In this document: piece by piece, positions 34,408 through 62,054 of the stretch
Layout of the letters: each line of letters opens with the position of its first letter
Position numbering within the stretch: the first letter of the stretch is position 1
NCBI RefSeq assembly: GCF_901709675.1
Contig: NC_051090.1
Location: 3,221,342 to 3,285,341, forward strand
Length of the DNA stretch: 64,000 nucleotides
Origin: Syngnathus acus
Lineage: Eukaryota > Chordata > Actinopteri > Syngnathiformes > Syngnathidae
Direction: 5' to 3'
Position numbers and translations under genes: made by a program
Notes under the pieces: model-generated
Database searches by the model: none
Told to the model about the DNA's origin: nothing
Seen by the model: only the letters and a program-made list of their open reading frames with translations

Positions 34408-36949
34408 AATAAAATGTCACGCCGATTCGTCCGGCAGTCCGCAAAACAAGCAGCCGGCAGACGGATGTTGTTGATTTGATCTTCGGTGATTTGTCTCAAT
34501 CCAGTTGTGATGTTTTGACAAAAGTAACCAAAGCGTAATTCTGAGCCAAACTCAAACATGCTAAGCTACGACGCGAAATGAGCACTCAAGCTCGCTCCAA
34601 CAGAAGGAATTCAAACTTGCGCAACAATAAAATATTCTCTCTCGGGTGAATCTTGACAGTTTGAATCTGGCTCCAACATTTCATTTCATTATTCCCATTG
34701 TGAAACATCATTTTAAAAATGACTGACGGAAGCCATCATGTCCAATTATGAACATACCGCTTTATTTTTCAACTCGAAACCAAAATCCTGCCACATTGTC
34801 TATCACAAGTAGAGTCAGTCGCTGGGGATATTACGAAAGCACGTCTGACGCAAAACACCGACAACGCCATTTTGTTGCTGTTTGTAATCTTTTTAATGGA
34901 TTTGAATTTTGAAGCACATGATCCCCCCCCCATACCTGCCAACCTAGACAGGATCCAGCGGGGGTGTTAATGTGAATTAAAGAAAAAAAGAAAAATCAAT
35001 ACGTGATAACTGATGTGTCATTTCTAAGAGTTAATGTGTTGAGGAAGTTGAATTAGAGGTACGGTTTCAGTGGGACGAGCCACCCGAGCCGTTAAGAGTG
35101 CTCAACGGACAAGTGAGGTAATTTTAGTATTCTGAAGACGACGGCAAAAAGAGAGCGCTACAAAAATGTCTTGACCTGCTCGGCGCAGGTCATGCTGGCG
35201 CACGGCGATCACATGTGGCCTCTGGTTAGTCAACGTATAACAGAATGGCTTGTTATAAAAACTTTGCCATAAATCACGAGTCTTGTAAAAAGCGACATGA
35301 GCGCGATTGGTGGAACTTATCGAAGAAATCAATCATTTTATGGGTCATGATTTTTTATAGTTATCATACATTTTATTTGGCGACGCCTTTTTAGACTTCC
35401 AGATAATAACAGCTAAAAATACAATTTTATGAAAAATAAAATACCATGCAGCAGTGCCGTTACAGCTACAAGGCATGTCATTTTTTTTTTTTTTTTTTTA
35501 TATTCAGGCATTGTGTTATTTATTTATTAAGTCCTTTGAGATTCTTCTGTGGGTAAGGGCAACACAAAAAAAAAAAGACAAGAAAATTTACTTCAAAGGC
35601 ACCTCCCATGATATTAAATAATTAATACTGTATTTTTTTTATATAACCGACACAGAACGTTACGAAGATAAAAGAAGTTTGATATCTCACTTGGTTTCGA
35701 TACTAGGATATGTGATGAGCCATTGTTTGGATGTCGTTGGTCCAACAGATGTCACAGGACACCAGAAAAAGCAAAGAAGCGTCATAATGTCTGTTGTTGT
35801 TTTTTTCTTTAAGAGCCAGCCCTTCCCTACTCATCCCGTCCGTATTTCTGTCAACAATTGAAGCGGCGGCCTCCGGGCGTGTCAGCTTGTGCGCCAGTGT
35901 TCAAATGGTGCAACATGTGATTTCAGGAGGGAACAAAACACAAAGCGTCATTGTAAATTTGTAGTTTATTTGCGCCGGGGTACAGAAAGTCCACAATGTT
36001 GAGAATTTGGAGTATAACGGAACCTAGAAACTTGATGGATATTAATAATTAAAGTCTTGCCCGTGGTAGGGGAAAATGGACAAAATATAATTCCCACACA
36101 CTAAAATTACTTTCAAACTCATTTGTCCACACACTGTAATCAAATTTGTGCAGGAAAATAATGTTTCCCCCCTCAAAAAAATCCCTGGATTGAGCCCTGC
36201 GACAAATAGAAAAACTTTGCGAATTGACGCCTCCCTAAAAATGATTCGTAATTAGTTTGGATGCCACAAAATGGCAAATGTAAAATCAGTCACTGAGTGC
36301 AGTCGAATTCCACCAGAGGGCGCTAAAATAATAATCCTATTGTTTTGATCCACAAAAACAGCAACAGATGGTTAAAAAAGTTTGAAAAAAAATAATCCTC
36401 AAACATGCAAAGTTGCAAAAAATTGTACTGCTACAACGCTCTGCTGAGCGGAAGGTCCAAAATTCACAATTGAAGTTTTTCAATTGGGATTCCAATTCTA
36501 GAATTTTTCATGTGAAATTTCAATCTTACGTCGGAGGTCTGACATTTCAGTTGATGTTTTTTTTTTTTTGCAGGATTTCAGTTCCCTTTTCCAATCCGCT
36601 TTTCCTAATCGAAGGTCAGTTTTTCTTCAAGTCCATTCCAATTCCAACTATTGCTGGTTAGCAATTAAACATTTTTGGTGTTTCAATGCAATTTCAAAAT
36701 TTGGGGATTTTATTTTGAAATCCACCCCGCCCTAACAAAAAAAGGAATTGTGAAAATTTTGGGTAAAACTCCTAAAGTTGTGTTTTTCGGCTTTTATTTT
36801 GAATTTCTTTTTTTTTAGACTGAAATAAGAAACGTAGACTATTGATAAAATAAGTATGGTCAATAATAATTATGCTGTCACGTAATTAATTCGCTTCGAC
36901 GCTCTCTCTCCCTCCCTCCCTTCCACCCTCCCTCTCTCCCTCCCTCGCT

Positions 36950-36955
36950 TATAAG
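36950..36955 (+). promoter_or_regulatory. kita: Candidate kit TATA box
   Basis: TATAAG lies after a long CT-rich tract (36901-36948, CCCTCC repeats), 339 bp before the kit start codon. No splice signal is needed between here and the start codon, so a leader of about 300 nt is inferred. A CA microsatellite (about 36979-37000) falls at or just after the expected start site. Confidence 0.45.
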
Positions 36956-37028
36956 CAGTTGGGCTCAGCGTGGCGGCTGCACACACACACACACACACAC
37001 CCGCAGGCGCACGCGCGCACAAAAATAC

Positions 37029-37286
37029 ATGTCCACGGCAGTCTCAGCCAGTCACGCACACCTGCTCGCCGTGGAGCGCACGCTGGCCCGGCGATGTCCA
37101 CAGACTCCGAACTGCGCTTTGGAAGACTTCTAAAAGCAGCTCTTCTTTTTCCTCATCATCACTTTCTTCTTTTTTTTCCACGAGAGTGGAGTATTGCGGA
37201 GTAGTGGAGCTAAGCTCCCACCTCTCACGCCCGCCTCTCACACCTTCCACTGGCTCTCGCGCGCAGCTCCATCCATGGAAGTCTAA
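37029..37286 (+). promoter_or_regulatory. kita: Upstream open reading frames in the putative kit leader
   Basis: Three upstream ATGs are visible: 37029 (about 34 codons), 37094 (36 codons, stop at 37202-37204) and 37275. The last is a minimal frame, ATG GAA GTC TAA, ending at 37286, two bases before the kit ATG at 37289. Such uORFs commonly dampen or tune translation. They matter only if transcription starts near the TATA box at 36950, which is inferred. Confidence 0.45.
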
Positions 37287-37288
37287 CT

Positions 37289-50700
<13,412 letters not shown>

Positions 50701-52715
50701 GCCCCCCCCCCTCGGCCCTTTTGCCTCTATAAAAGAAGTGCCTCGTGTTCTGCTACTACAACAAAAACACTGCCACCCCTTTCACCCCATCCTTTAAAAA
50801 ACTGCCCCATGTGGAACAATATCAATCAATATATACACTGGGTGCCCCAACATACTACTTGTAGCCCCAACACTGCCGACAACACCCTTTGGGGTATTGC
50901 GGACAAAACAAAGGAAGTAGAACATTTTGTCATTCACATGACTTTCAAGGGAGGACAGTTTAAAAAATATATATATATTACATACTTATGTCTGTCATAA
51001 TGATGGTTTTTATCAGCTCTCTGAAGTTTTTTTCCTTTTTACCATATTTTTCTTACCCTTATGTCATATTTTGTCTGGAAAGAAAAAAAAAAAAATTGCA
51101 CTTCACGTCATTCCACACATCCCGTAGTGCAGCTTTATTTGGCTTTTTGTTGTTGTTGTTGTTTTTTTACTGTCAGTATTACGTGTTTCAAATGAAGGTG
51201 ATGTTTATTCAGGGTCCAACTTTTCAAATGGAGCGGCTGGCACACTGATTTTTATAAGCTATTATTAAGACAACCTGATCCGCTTTGAGGAGATTGCCCA
51301 TTGTTTCACTAAAGGCTAAACGTCACGGTACTCTATGCTACGCTAGCTTGTTTTGCTGATAGTTGCGCTTCTTTACCAGATGCTGGGAACACCGACAAAG
51401 CTTTAGCGGGGCTAGCTTCAGCAACTGAACATCAAGTGTTTAAAAAAAAAAAAAAAAAAAAAAAATTGTGTTTCCGCCTCACTGTTTACATGCTGGTACT
51501 GCCATTTCCGAGATTTTTTTTTGTTTGTTTTTGGTGATCACCCGGGAAACAAAATATCTGGCTGTTTGGGACTTGCCATTCAATGAACTGGAACCCGTCA
51601 TTGTTCCCCTGCCACACGTTCCTTTTCCACATTCTCCACTTTGAGTCCAGATGTTCCCTCCACAATGATGCAGTTCCGATGTTCCTGCCGGGAAAAGTGT
51701 TCTCTTGGTGTCTACGAACATATGTTTGTGGTTGTGAGTGTGTGCCTGCTTCTGTGAATGATTAAAAAATAATCTTATAATAATAATAATTATCCATTCA
51801 TTATCCAAACTGCTAATTATTATTATTGACATTTTATTGTTAGATGCGGCACTATTATTTAGCCTTATCCTCGCGTTTACGTGACATTGACGTTTTGCTT
51901 CGTCAACACAGTAAACCGAAACGACAAACTAGCCGACGTGAACCCCTCAAAATATTTTTAATTGTACATGTGTACAGTTTAAATTGTGAACATGCTACAA
52001 ACTATGACAACACATTATATCTTTATCTCACTACAATATTGTTAAAAATAAATGGCTTACTAATCAACTGATTTCAAGAAATGCACAGGTGTATGAAAGA
52101 ACAGTGCCTCTGCTGGTTGTAGCCAAGTAGTGCAACAATGAAGCGCATACACTTAATTGAATAACTGATTCATCGATAACTAAGCCCATACCTAGTAAAA
52201 CGATTCAAAAATCTGTTGCAGGTGGAAGCTTTTTTTTCATCCAAATGCTAAAAAACGGCTAAAGCAACCGGCTACTGTGCAGTGTTTCTTTAAAACGTGA
52301 CATCACCAAACACACTTCTATCACAGCATTGCTGCTCTCTTTGCTCCACATTGTGTAAATATACTTTTCAATTTGCTTTTTTTTTTGTTAAGTCATATCA
52401 GAATGGGACCATCTTAAGAAATACGCGGTACACATAACATATAGGAAATGTTTAGATGCTGGTTTTCTCTGCGTGTACTGTATACTTTGTCGCCTCGGGA
52501 ACGGAGAATCATCCAACTCCTTTGTACAATGCATTTCTCATTTGACGAAGTATAAGAAATAATTGGACCATACACACACATATATATATATATCTCACTG
52601 GACTTCCATCCATCGTTGGTATTTATTAAACCTAAAGCTTTATTTACTGTTGCTGTGCATAATGGATGTGTTACATGTGTCAATGTAAATAAAAAAAGTC
52701 TATATTGAAATAGCA
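50701..52715 (+). other. kita: kit 3' UTR with poly(A) signal
   Basis: About 2 kb of AT-rich sequence follows the stop codon. It contains an A23-type run near 51441-51463, a TTG repeat near 51151 and AATAAA at 52047-52052. A strong AATAAA at 52688-52693 (GTAAATAAAAAAAG) would give a 3' UTR of about 2 kb, similar in size to that of mammalian KIT. The end is inferred from the hexamer only. Confidence 0.5.
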
Positions 52716-55700
52716 CCGCGTGGAGATACTTTCTGTCCTGCACAGGAATCTTTCCCATTAATCCGGTGTGTTTGTGTGCGTGTGTGCACGTGTGTGTGTG
52801 GCCGGATGCATTTGTTTAGTCGTGCTTGAGTGCGTGCCAATAGGTGCTAGTCCCATACAGGACATGTCACAAGTAATTCAGTTAATCTCTTTGTTGTGAA
52901 ATGGAGCTTAACGGCCTCTTAGGAGGTTCTAGATCCCAACGAGAATACTGTACTGACTTAAAACAGGTAATATTATGAAAAATAATACTTTTTTTATTGG
53001 CTTGACAATTAAAAAAAAAAAAAGGAGTGCCTGGCCACCCAGCAAGACTAAAATTACACAACCGAGTGTATCGTTTGTGAGCTCAGGAATCTCTTTGTTG
53101 TCAAGTGGAGTTTAACGAGTTCTCCAAATGCCTCCAAATGTCTCAAGTCACGTTCCAGTCAGAAGCCGGTTCACTCAAGGGAAAAAAAAACATTTGATAG
53201 TGGCGCGCCAGTACAATCACCATCAGGTTTTAGTTCCAGATTCATGACTTGTACATAACGGAAGACTGATTTTGAATGGCTTGTGGGAAAATGATTGCTG
53301 CACTGTGAAATTAAACAACAAGCAAAGTGGCCACCCAAAGAGATTCTCTTCCGTGATTCTTGCTATGATTCGAGCCCAATCACGGCTGAGAATGAAGGCG
53401 CTTTAGGCGGTCACAGAACTGATTCTTTATTTTCCTCTGAGAGGAATCAAAAAGTGTCAGCCAAGCTAATAAACAGTTCCTAGATATCGAATGCACTGCG
53501 AGCCGTTTGTTAAAAATAATATGTTTTTGAATCACATCCCGAGACAACAGTCTCCAAAAGTCTCGAGTAAACCCGAAACAATTCGCTAGTAATTGCTAGC
53601 TGATTTTCGTGGAAAGAAAAAGATTCACTAAAGAAGACTACTAATTTTTGAATAATCGTCACTTTACAGACATCTATCTGGGAACAGTTTTAAATTGTGA
53701 GTGGAAAACTGTATTATATAGCTCCTTTAATCTCATTCCCAAAAGTGTAAGCATCAAACGTTTGGGAATCCCCAGCGTAATTGTTTTAGTATGGATATGC
53801 CGTCATGTATCGCTAAAGTGTACACAATTTATATGAATAATGATAAACTGAAATTTACAATGGCATTGTTTTGTATTGAGTCTGAATAGTAAACAACTCG
53901 TAAAAATGCTGCAAGTACTTCATATAATATATGATAAGTGAGATGACAGTATTTGTGGTATTAGCGTGCAAATCTGTGCTAAAGTTAGCTCGACGTAGCG
54001 ATGTCTGAGGTTAGACAACATGATCTTTCATGTTCGAATGATGGGTATGACACGATCTTATCAGAAAGAGAAGTCCAGATACAGTTAAAACAAAAAAAGC
54101 GTATCGGTCCAAACAAGTGTTGGATGTTATCTGATCGGTGGCTGGCTCAGGGCCATGAAGGCAGACATCTGGCACTGACGAGAACGTCACGAACACAACG
54201 GCGGACAAGCTCACGTGGGCAGCGTCCATTGTTTTCACAAAAGAGCTGATAAGAGATCGAGAAGGAAATCCCGCCATTGAGCGTCAGATTTTTTAAATTT
54301 TTTTATTCTTTTTAGAGGAAGCGCCAGTCATTAGATCATTACTTTAATGGCGCCTTGCGGTTTAATAAAATAGCCCATAAAACATGTCTGTTTAATACCT
54401 CCCTTCCAAGACAGCGCTCTGATCATAAAAACGAATCTGATCATTCATTAAATCACATTCGTGGTGGTTTTTTTGGTCATATCTGATCAGGTTTTAACAT
54501 TCCTGAAGGGAGATTACAGAGAAGAAAATTCAAGTAAGACTATAAAAATGTTCCGGTTCGTGGAAAGCGACCAAACCTTCATTAATACTGACATTTATAC
54601 TGACATTTATTTATAATGGGACATTCAAGACTCCAAATGAAAGGTTTGCCTCTAGTCATGCTGTGTGAAGGTTAGCAAGTTCAAAACTCATTACATTGTT
54701 GCTAAGTGCATTTGTAGTTGTTTGCATTGTTTTTCTTTCAATTACCCTCAAAATCGATTTTGACTGCAAATGTAATTATAGCTATCTATTTCCAAGCTCC
54801 ATTTTGTTTGTGAAGTAGTGCAAATCAAAAGGTACTCCGACTACTAACATTATGCTAATGTTAGCATCTAGCCCCGTTACGCAACAAGTTGTTTACTCCT
54901 TCTCCATTCTCCTCAACTTCTCCTCTGGTGTCACGTGAGAGGACGTTAACCTGTGTGTGTTCTGCCGCTATGTCTGTGTGCGGTGCGGCCGCTCAACTGT
55001 TCTCCTCAACTTGCGGTTATAAATTTGCCCGGCGTGTCATTCTCCTTCCGAGCAGTTTAACGTCTTTCTTCTAAGACAGAAGGAAACAGTTAAAGCGAAG
55101 AAAGAGCAAAAGTTCCGTGCGCAAAAGAACATGGCGCTAACCGGGCGGCTAGCTAACCAGACAACATGCTAGCTATGTTTAATCGAGGTTATTGGGGGAA
55201 AAGTTTGAGACACGATGCTTTATCTTGAGGGTGAATTTATCTGGGTTAGTTTATGTGTACCATGCTTGTACTCCATCACAAGTGTGGGTCACATTCTGTT
55301 GGCCACAAGACTTTGAGAGTCGATGAATGCTCGCTATTGTTGCACACAGACTGACCTGCATCATCATCATCATATAGTCAACAAACGTTTATGTAAAATT
55401 TGTACGGATTTGCAACGGCAATATGGCTTTCTTAGTGGGTCACTTCTCATTATTTTCTGCTCAAGCTGCTCAGGAAATTGTGACCCCTCCGTGGCTTGGA
55501 AGGCCTCTAGAGGTGGTCGTTAAGAGGATGGTGGGGGGGAGGGCTACCTGGGGTCCACCGAGGGGGACCTTCTGTTTAGGGATGAGAACGGGCTCTTAAC
55601 AGATGGCTGCCGTGATGAACCGCAACAAGCCTGATGGGTGAACGAAAGATTGGAAGGCGCGTTTATTGTCAGGAAAGTAACTGCGGTTATGATAGTAATC

Positions 55701-57778
55701 GTCGACTGGACTCGTATCAGGTAAATATTTTTGTTGTAAATCTCACAATTAGAAAAGCGTTATCTGATAGCGCAATCACTGTTTTTGCAGGGGAATTTTT
55801 TTCCGACCCAAGCTTATGTAAAGTAGCTTGGATTGCACGGATGGAAAGAACAACCACATGCAAGTGGAGCTCGTTGAGCTCTATTGTGGTGTGCCGCATA
55901 CAAAGACACCGGAGATTAAAAAAAAAAGAAAAACGAACTGGATACCTTCACGCTCAGCCTCAATATTTGATGAATGGACAGGACAGTAGAGGATAGGACA
56001 GGTGATAGCCTCTTGTCCAGTGGAAATTAGCTCAAGGGACACACTTTCCGATTTCTTCTTCTGTTGTTACGTGGTAAAATCTCACGTGACACGGTTTTCA
56101 AGTTTTGTGGGGGTAACACATTTTTTCAACATAATTCACTTGGGATAGATAGCACAACTAAGACTTCCTGTTTCCTCATCCGCATGATCACCAGCCTAAC
56201 AATTCTCATATCATGTGTATTGATAGACGCCATTGATAAGAACTGCGGGGCCTCGCAAATTGGCACTGGCTCTGTAATACCAGGAAAAAAACAATGAAAA
56301 ACTCATCATATTAAAATGAAGCACGCCACAGACGAGACAGGAACGTCTGGCGTAAGAGTTACAGGAAGTCCCCCTGCGCTCAAAGCCATAGACCGCAGTT
56401 TATAAAAATGATCGCTCATTAGCATACACCGCAAGGAAAAGGCAGCCATTAAATTGACTTACAGGAAGTTTGCAGTGAGGAAATAATTGCTTGGTCACTG
56501 TCTCATGCGCTAATTTGTGCAAGCAGGCAAGCAAAACAGTATCACAACAGAGCAAAACAAGTCAGACGTTACGGTGGAAGCAAGCTTACACTGCTACGTA
56601 TCAATCTGGAACAAAATACTCAACTTCAAGATATTACATGGCATTAAGAAATAAGATAATACATTTCTTTTAAATCCAAACCACGGCCTGGTTCTATTTA
56701 GGTGATATGGAACAAGTCAAATCAGTTAAAAGCCAGCAATAAAAGTCATCTGTGACCATTCCCTCAGCGGCGCAGACCTCCCACTCTCAGATCAGCCAGA
56801 GAATCATGACTTGTGTGTTTTCAAAACTTAGCCCTATAAAAGTCTCTTATCTTAACTTTATCCTCTGCATAAAATTACAACATTTTTGTTGTGATGCAAT
56901 CCTTTGCATCATCAAATCTTCATGCATTATATAGTATGTGTTGGACTGCTCCTGGTGGCCAAGGCGCACAAACCAGAAGCAGCAATACATTGCTGCAAAA
57001 TTATTTTGTACTTGGGTCTCAACTGCGAACACTCATGCGTGTCAGTGTCCTGTTGAGAGTCGCACACCGCTGCGACGCCTCTGCAGTCCCTCGACCTCTT
57101 CTTCACATATGGTGCAAATGAACAAGTCACCATGGAGCAATGAGTCACGGACGAGTGAGGAAGGTCTCGTTTGCTTCAGTGATACAGACCAGGGGGACCC
57201 GGCCTTGAGCTACACGCCATAATGCAATTATGTTGTTATTATTTTTACTAATCCCATCGCTCTCCTCCCTTGGTTGGCCGATATTGGCCGGGAAGAAGCG
57301 ACTCGGAAAAACAAGAATGGAATGCAATTGAACTGATGAAACGCATGCATGCTTACGCGAACACAGACTGTAGTTTAAAGTGTCATTGAGCTCCTTTCGA
57401 CAGAATCTATCAATACAAGGGTTCATCTTTTGTTCCAAAGCATATCCATCCATCCAATGCACATGGTTAAATGCTTGCAATAATAAGATATTTTTTATCA
57501 TTAATTCTATTCATTATTATTTTTATTTTTTTATTTTTATTATTATCATTATATTTATTATGAAATCTTATTAATGTTTTTTTATCTATCATATTTCGAA
57601 CATATTTAAAACATGAAAAATAGGGGGGGGAAATAAATAAAACAATTAACACTTTAAAGTGCCATATCTAAGTCCGTGAAACAAACAAAAAACAACAACA
57701 AACTGGAAAAAAATACACAACAAAGAATGCTCGAAAAGGAGTAGGAGGAAGCATAGCAATGGTTAAATTGTTTTAGGT

Positions 57779-58692
57779 CAGTGGTGCCCAACCTTTTTTG
57801 CGCCATTGACCGGTTACGTGTCAGAAATATTTTTGCGGACCGGCCTTTATAACAAATATAACAAACAAATATAAACCAGATAAAAAAATAAAACTCACCT
57901 TTACGTTGAATTAGTGGAAGCTTGTTTCTCAGAAATCTTCACCAATAGTAAAAGGTTTCTTTGCCTTAGCAATACGGTTAGCCACGATGGTCTCGGTGCA
58001 CTCACATTTGTTGATGTGGTTGTGGTGACCTTCAGTAATTGCTTCTGTCCTTCTCCTCTTTTTTTTTCTTTCAAAAAATTCCAAAAGTTTGTCTTTAAAT
58101 GCAGGATGCTTGGTCTCCATTTGCCGAAGCAGTTTTGAAGGCTTCATTGCCTCGTTAGCTAGCCTGTCGTCACATATGCAGAGTGGGCTGAGCGTGTCAA
58201 TCACCTGTGTCGAGAAATCCATATTTTAAGTGGGACTCCAGAAATTTTCTTTTAAACGCAGCTTTTCTTTACTTACAAGTCGTAGCCTCTTCTTCTTCCA
58301 TCTCCTCATTGAACATTTTTCCCTTTCCGAAGAAGCTTTCCAAACATGTTTCTTGCTCATTTTTGCTAGTTTCGCGGGCTCGACCGTGGTGACGTCACAT
58401 GACCGGGACGAGCGTCAAGAGACACAGATGCACCGACGAATGTCATTAGGAGAGAATCGCCAAATTTGTCTATTTTTTCCAAATAATAATAAATAATAAT
58501 AATAAATAATCTTACTCATTTTTGCTAGCTTTACGGGCTCGACTGGGGAAGCATGTCACGTGACCGGGACGAGCGTCTTGACCTGAATTAATTGATCGTC
58601 GATTAAAAAAAAAAGTATATATATATTTTTTTTCTGTGCGGCTTGGCGGCCCGGTACCAAGTGACACACGGACCGGTTGGGGACCTCCGGTG
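57779..58692 (-). mobile_element. hAT-family transposon relic with BED-finger transposase remnant
   Basis: The left end reads CAGTGGTGCCCAACC. The reverse complement of the right end reads CACCGGAGGTCCCCAACCGG, an imperfect terminal inverted repeat. Both ends carry GACCGG words typical of this fish hAT group. The body has a broken transposase frame on the minus strand and an internal repeat of about 65 bp (58358-58422 and 58517-58583, both with GGGCTCGAC and GACCGGGACGAGCGTC). No clear 8-bp target duplication is seen. Confidence 0.7.
57929..58360 (-). pseudogene. ZBED/SCAND3-like hAT transposase N-terminal fragment, frameshifted
   Basis: Read on the minus strand from ATG at 58358-58360, the start MSKKHVWKASSE and, after frame breaks, the segment ANEAMKPSKLLRQMETKH match the N-terminal BED zinc finger region of ZBED5/SCAND3-type hAT transposases. 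The residues AKAKKPFTIGE near the end are a hallmark of that family. The frame is interrupted and the catalytic part is missing, so this is dead. Confidence 0.7.
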
Positions 58693-60391
58693 TAGATAAC
58701 CATAACAATTTCGGTGGTCAGATCGGCTGCGCCTTATGATGACGTCACGCTACGGCAATGCTTATTGGACTAATTACACTACACCCAATTAAATTAGCGA
58801 CAGGATAATATGGAGTGCAATATTGCTAACTAATGTAATAACGTACCATAATTAAAAAAAAGAGTCAGAAAGTGTTCTTGTTTTTCTCTATTTGCGTTTG
58901 CTCATTCAATTCACATCAAGGCCTGAACATGAAATTTGTAATACAGAGATTAAAAACAAACTGTTCATATTTTTCTTGGCCTTTAAAAGGAGGCGGAGCT
59001 TCAGGTCAATGAGGCATATCGCTGCTCGCCTCCATCCATCACCCAGATGTCTCCATCCCTGTGACAGGCTAACATCATCTTTGAGTCAGAGCAAGTCCAT
59101 CAGTCATCCGTCATGATGTTTGTGACGGAACAAAGCCAGTCCATCACTCAGTTGAAGGGAGATACGGACGTGAGGCATCCCGATGACAGACGATGGCGAT
59201 GGCCCGTGTCTGGTGTCACTTGTGCAAACCTGTAAGGCGAGACTACTCCTCTGTGATCAGCGCCTTTGCTATTCTTTCAACCTTTATTTAGTTCTATGAA
59301 GACACATGGATGCTTGGTTTGAGTACACCTGCAGAATAAAAAAATAGGCAATGTTTTGGGGTGAGTCATCGAACTGCCCAATGATAAAAACTCACGTTTT
59401 TTTATAATTCACCATTGTCAGAAAACAAAACTCTAGGAAAAGTTTGTCACTGAACAACAGACACTTGAAAATGGTCCTTAAAGAAAATCTTTGAAACAAA
59501 CAAAAAAACAGGTGTTTTGTTGACTGGGTTTTTTTGTGGATCTGCCCAAGGTAGACTTTCCTACCAAATTCCAAATTCTGCCGATAATGACTTCCCAAAA
59601 TGAGAGCTCGGCCCAGCTTCCAAGCCGTCACGTAACATGTTGGGGCTGGAATTGTACCACACTCACTGAACTATGGGGAGCATGCAAGGAATCTTGCGCA
59701 AGAGCACGTTCCTTGGCGGACACGGTCTATGTAACACATGGACACGGGCTACTAACTCTTGTACGTTTGTAGCAATATTGATGTGTTCGGTGGTGTTTTC
59801 AGGTGTTGCAGCCAAATTGCTTTGAATTGAATTTGGTCAAGACTTTCCCATGGTGGTTTTCACCAGCTCATAAGAGGAAATGAATAAAGTGGGCCAACAT
59901 TGTTTTAGCGCAGCGTAAACATGTGCAGCTGCATTGTCGTGTGTTTATATTGCACAGTTGGCTATTATTATGTGTGGGACAAAGCAGGAAGTGCTGCCGG
60001 TAACGTCCATTCACAAATTTTGTGCTGGGGTCGAGCAGCTGTCAGGATGTCATGACCACACTAAAAGGTTGCCGCACCGATTAACGTACATACAAAAAAA
60101 GATCTGAAGATATCGACCCTTCATTTTTATATTAGAGAATTGTGCAAGTCTGTCCAATAGCTTTGTGAGATTAGGGGTGTCACAAAAACCGTCTGACCTT
60201 CTGACAGACTTTCTGGATGGGCCTGTACAAGCGGCATTTACATGACAACCTGAGATAAGGCAGCCAGGGAGTTTATCTGCAGCGTGTCTGTCAATCAAAT
60301 CACTGTACGTGCATGTGTGTAGGTGCTCTTGTCTCTTTATCGACATTTGGCACAACCCTTCAGATTGAGGGATGTGGTCTGTGTGTGTATG

Positions 60392-60394
<3 letters not shown>

Positions 60395-60453
<59 letters not shown>
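60395..60453. repeat. (GT)n microsatellite
   Basis: An uninterrupted GT run of about 59 bp. A second, shorter GT run lies at 60968-60990. Confidence 0.96.
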
Positions 60454-60455
<2 letters not shown>

Positions 60456-62054
60456 CTTGCCTATCTAACTTTTCGTGACACAACCCTTGCATCCTTGCAT
60501 AGGTTCTTTCTCTGCTCGTATGGCGCAACCTCAACTGTCAATAGCCTAATGCTAATGTAAAACAAGAAAAAATCATTTTTGGGATGTACATATAGTTTTT
60601 TTTTTCTCCAAGATTTGGAAATATAGTGACTTTCATAATAATCATGCTATCAGGTTGTCAGTGTGTTATTATTTTCCATCTTGATGATGCTCAACTTTTG
60701 GCAACTTACCTCATTTGGATACATTTCATGTGCTCTTGTTTTTCTATATGAATGTGTCACAATGAATTTTGTGTGAGCTCATGTGCATGTTGCGTGGCAG
60801 TGGATAAACAAAGGAGACAACCCTCCCCCATCAGACGGCGTTGATAGACAGCGCTTTTTTTTCTCTCAGGGAATATCAGACGTCCTGTTTGCAATATCCA
60901 GATTCGTTATCGCTCTTTTCAATCTTATTTATTAAACAAGGCGTCTGACAGCTGCAGATGTGCGCGCGTGTGTGTGTGTGTGTGTGTGTGCGTGTGTTCA
61001 GATATGTCAGTGATGTGATCAGGCAGGTGAGTGGAAAGGTGCACTGCGTGATCATGCAAGATACTCAAAACGGGGCGGTGTCCGTAAAAGGATAATAGGG
61101 CAACATACCTGAGTAATTTACCCATAATTATTAACCTTTGATGCATACAAAGAAGTAAAGTCAAATGCTTCCGTTTACAAATGGTACCTCGGTTACTTTT
61201 GAAGATATGCGACACGAAATGCGCCGTCTCCACTTTGCTCCAGCACGCCATCCATGTTTAGTAAAAACAGAGGAGTCCGTTTTCTCGCTCAGTTCAGGAC
61301 AATTTCATCTCCATACGTTTGAAGAAGCCCAACTTATTTGTTTAACTACAGCGACACCTGCTGGACTGAGAGGCTCTTTACACCTCAAGCTCCTACGTCA
61401 CATATGACCGCCACTTGCAGACCGGCCATGCGTATACAGTGATCCCTTGCTACTTCGCGTTTCGTTTATCGCGGCTTCACTACACCGCGGATTTTTTTTT
61501 TTCCAAATTAAAAAACAATTTAAAAGTCAAAATAAAACTTCTAAATTGAGGAAAGATGTGTCTAACCTTTAGAACAGTGTAGTATTGCTTCAAATGTTCG
61601 TTTAAATTCCTTTAGAAGTCCGTTTTCGCGATTGCGAATTAGCATCTTTCTGCTAACTCGTTAGCCTGCCCAGTACTTCTTGTTGGTGACCGTACTTCGC
61701 GGATTTCACTTATCACAGGTATATTTAAAGAGAGAAAGAGGGAGGGAGATGGAGAGAGACAGAGCGAGAAGATCATTGACAGCCCCTCGTTCGATAACGA
61801 GCTATAATTAGCAGCGTTTGTTTTCTGAGATGGCAGACAAAACACATTAGTAGTACGTTCCCACGCGCCTTCGTCACTCGTCACCCACTCAGATGCTGAG
61901 AGGTGACGTCAACGCTCATTCTTACAAGACAAGGGTTAAGCTACTGTACGTTTGCATTATGCATCCTGTTTTTGCTTCGAAGCAGCCATTTTGGGTGTTT
62001 GTTGACAAACTCATTGTATGGAATGGTAAAATGACACTGAAGTTGAAAGAATCT

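Larger units (their letters stand above)
27376..36949. other. pdgfra-kit intergenic region
   Basis: About 9.6 kb with no supported gene. It is AT-rich and contains an inverted repeat pair (29444-29480 and 30755-30792), an imperfect tandem duplication near 30890-31154, a hAT MITE at 34069-34399, poly-T/poly-A runs (for example 35481-35500), and AATTC/TTTCA-rich sequence at 36440-36720. Open frames such as 27934-28296 lack any recognisable domain and start in degraded AT-rich DNA. Confidence 0.6.
52716..62054. other. kit-kdr convergent intergenic region
   Basis: About 9.3 kb between two genes that point toward each other. I find no supported gene. It holds a hAT relic (57779-58692), TG microsatellites (60395-60453, 60968-60990), a GA-rich patch (61727-61765), GTTAGCATCTAGC-type words near 54850, and AT-rich DNA. 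Open frames are short and without recognisable domains, apart from the transposase fragment noted separately. Confidence 0.6.

Noticed and set aside
57929-58222. Minus-strand 97-aa frame as a host gene
   Set aside because: Its motifs (PSKLLRQMETKH, AKAKKPFTIGE) are those of a hAT transposase, it is cut off at both ends and sits inside transposon ends.
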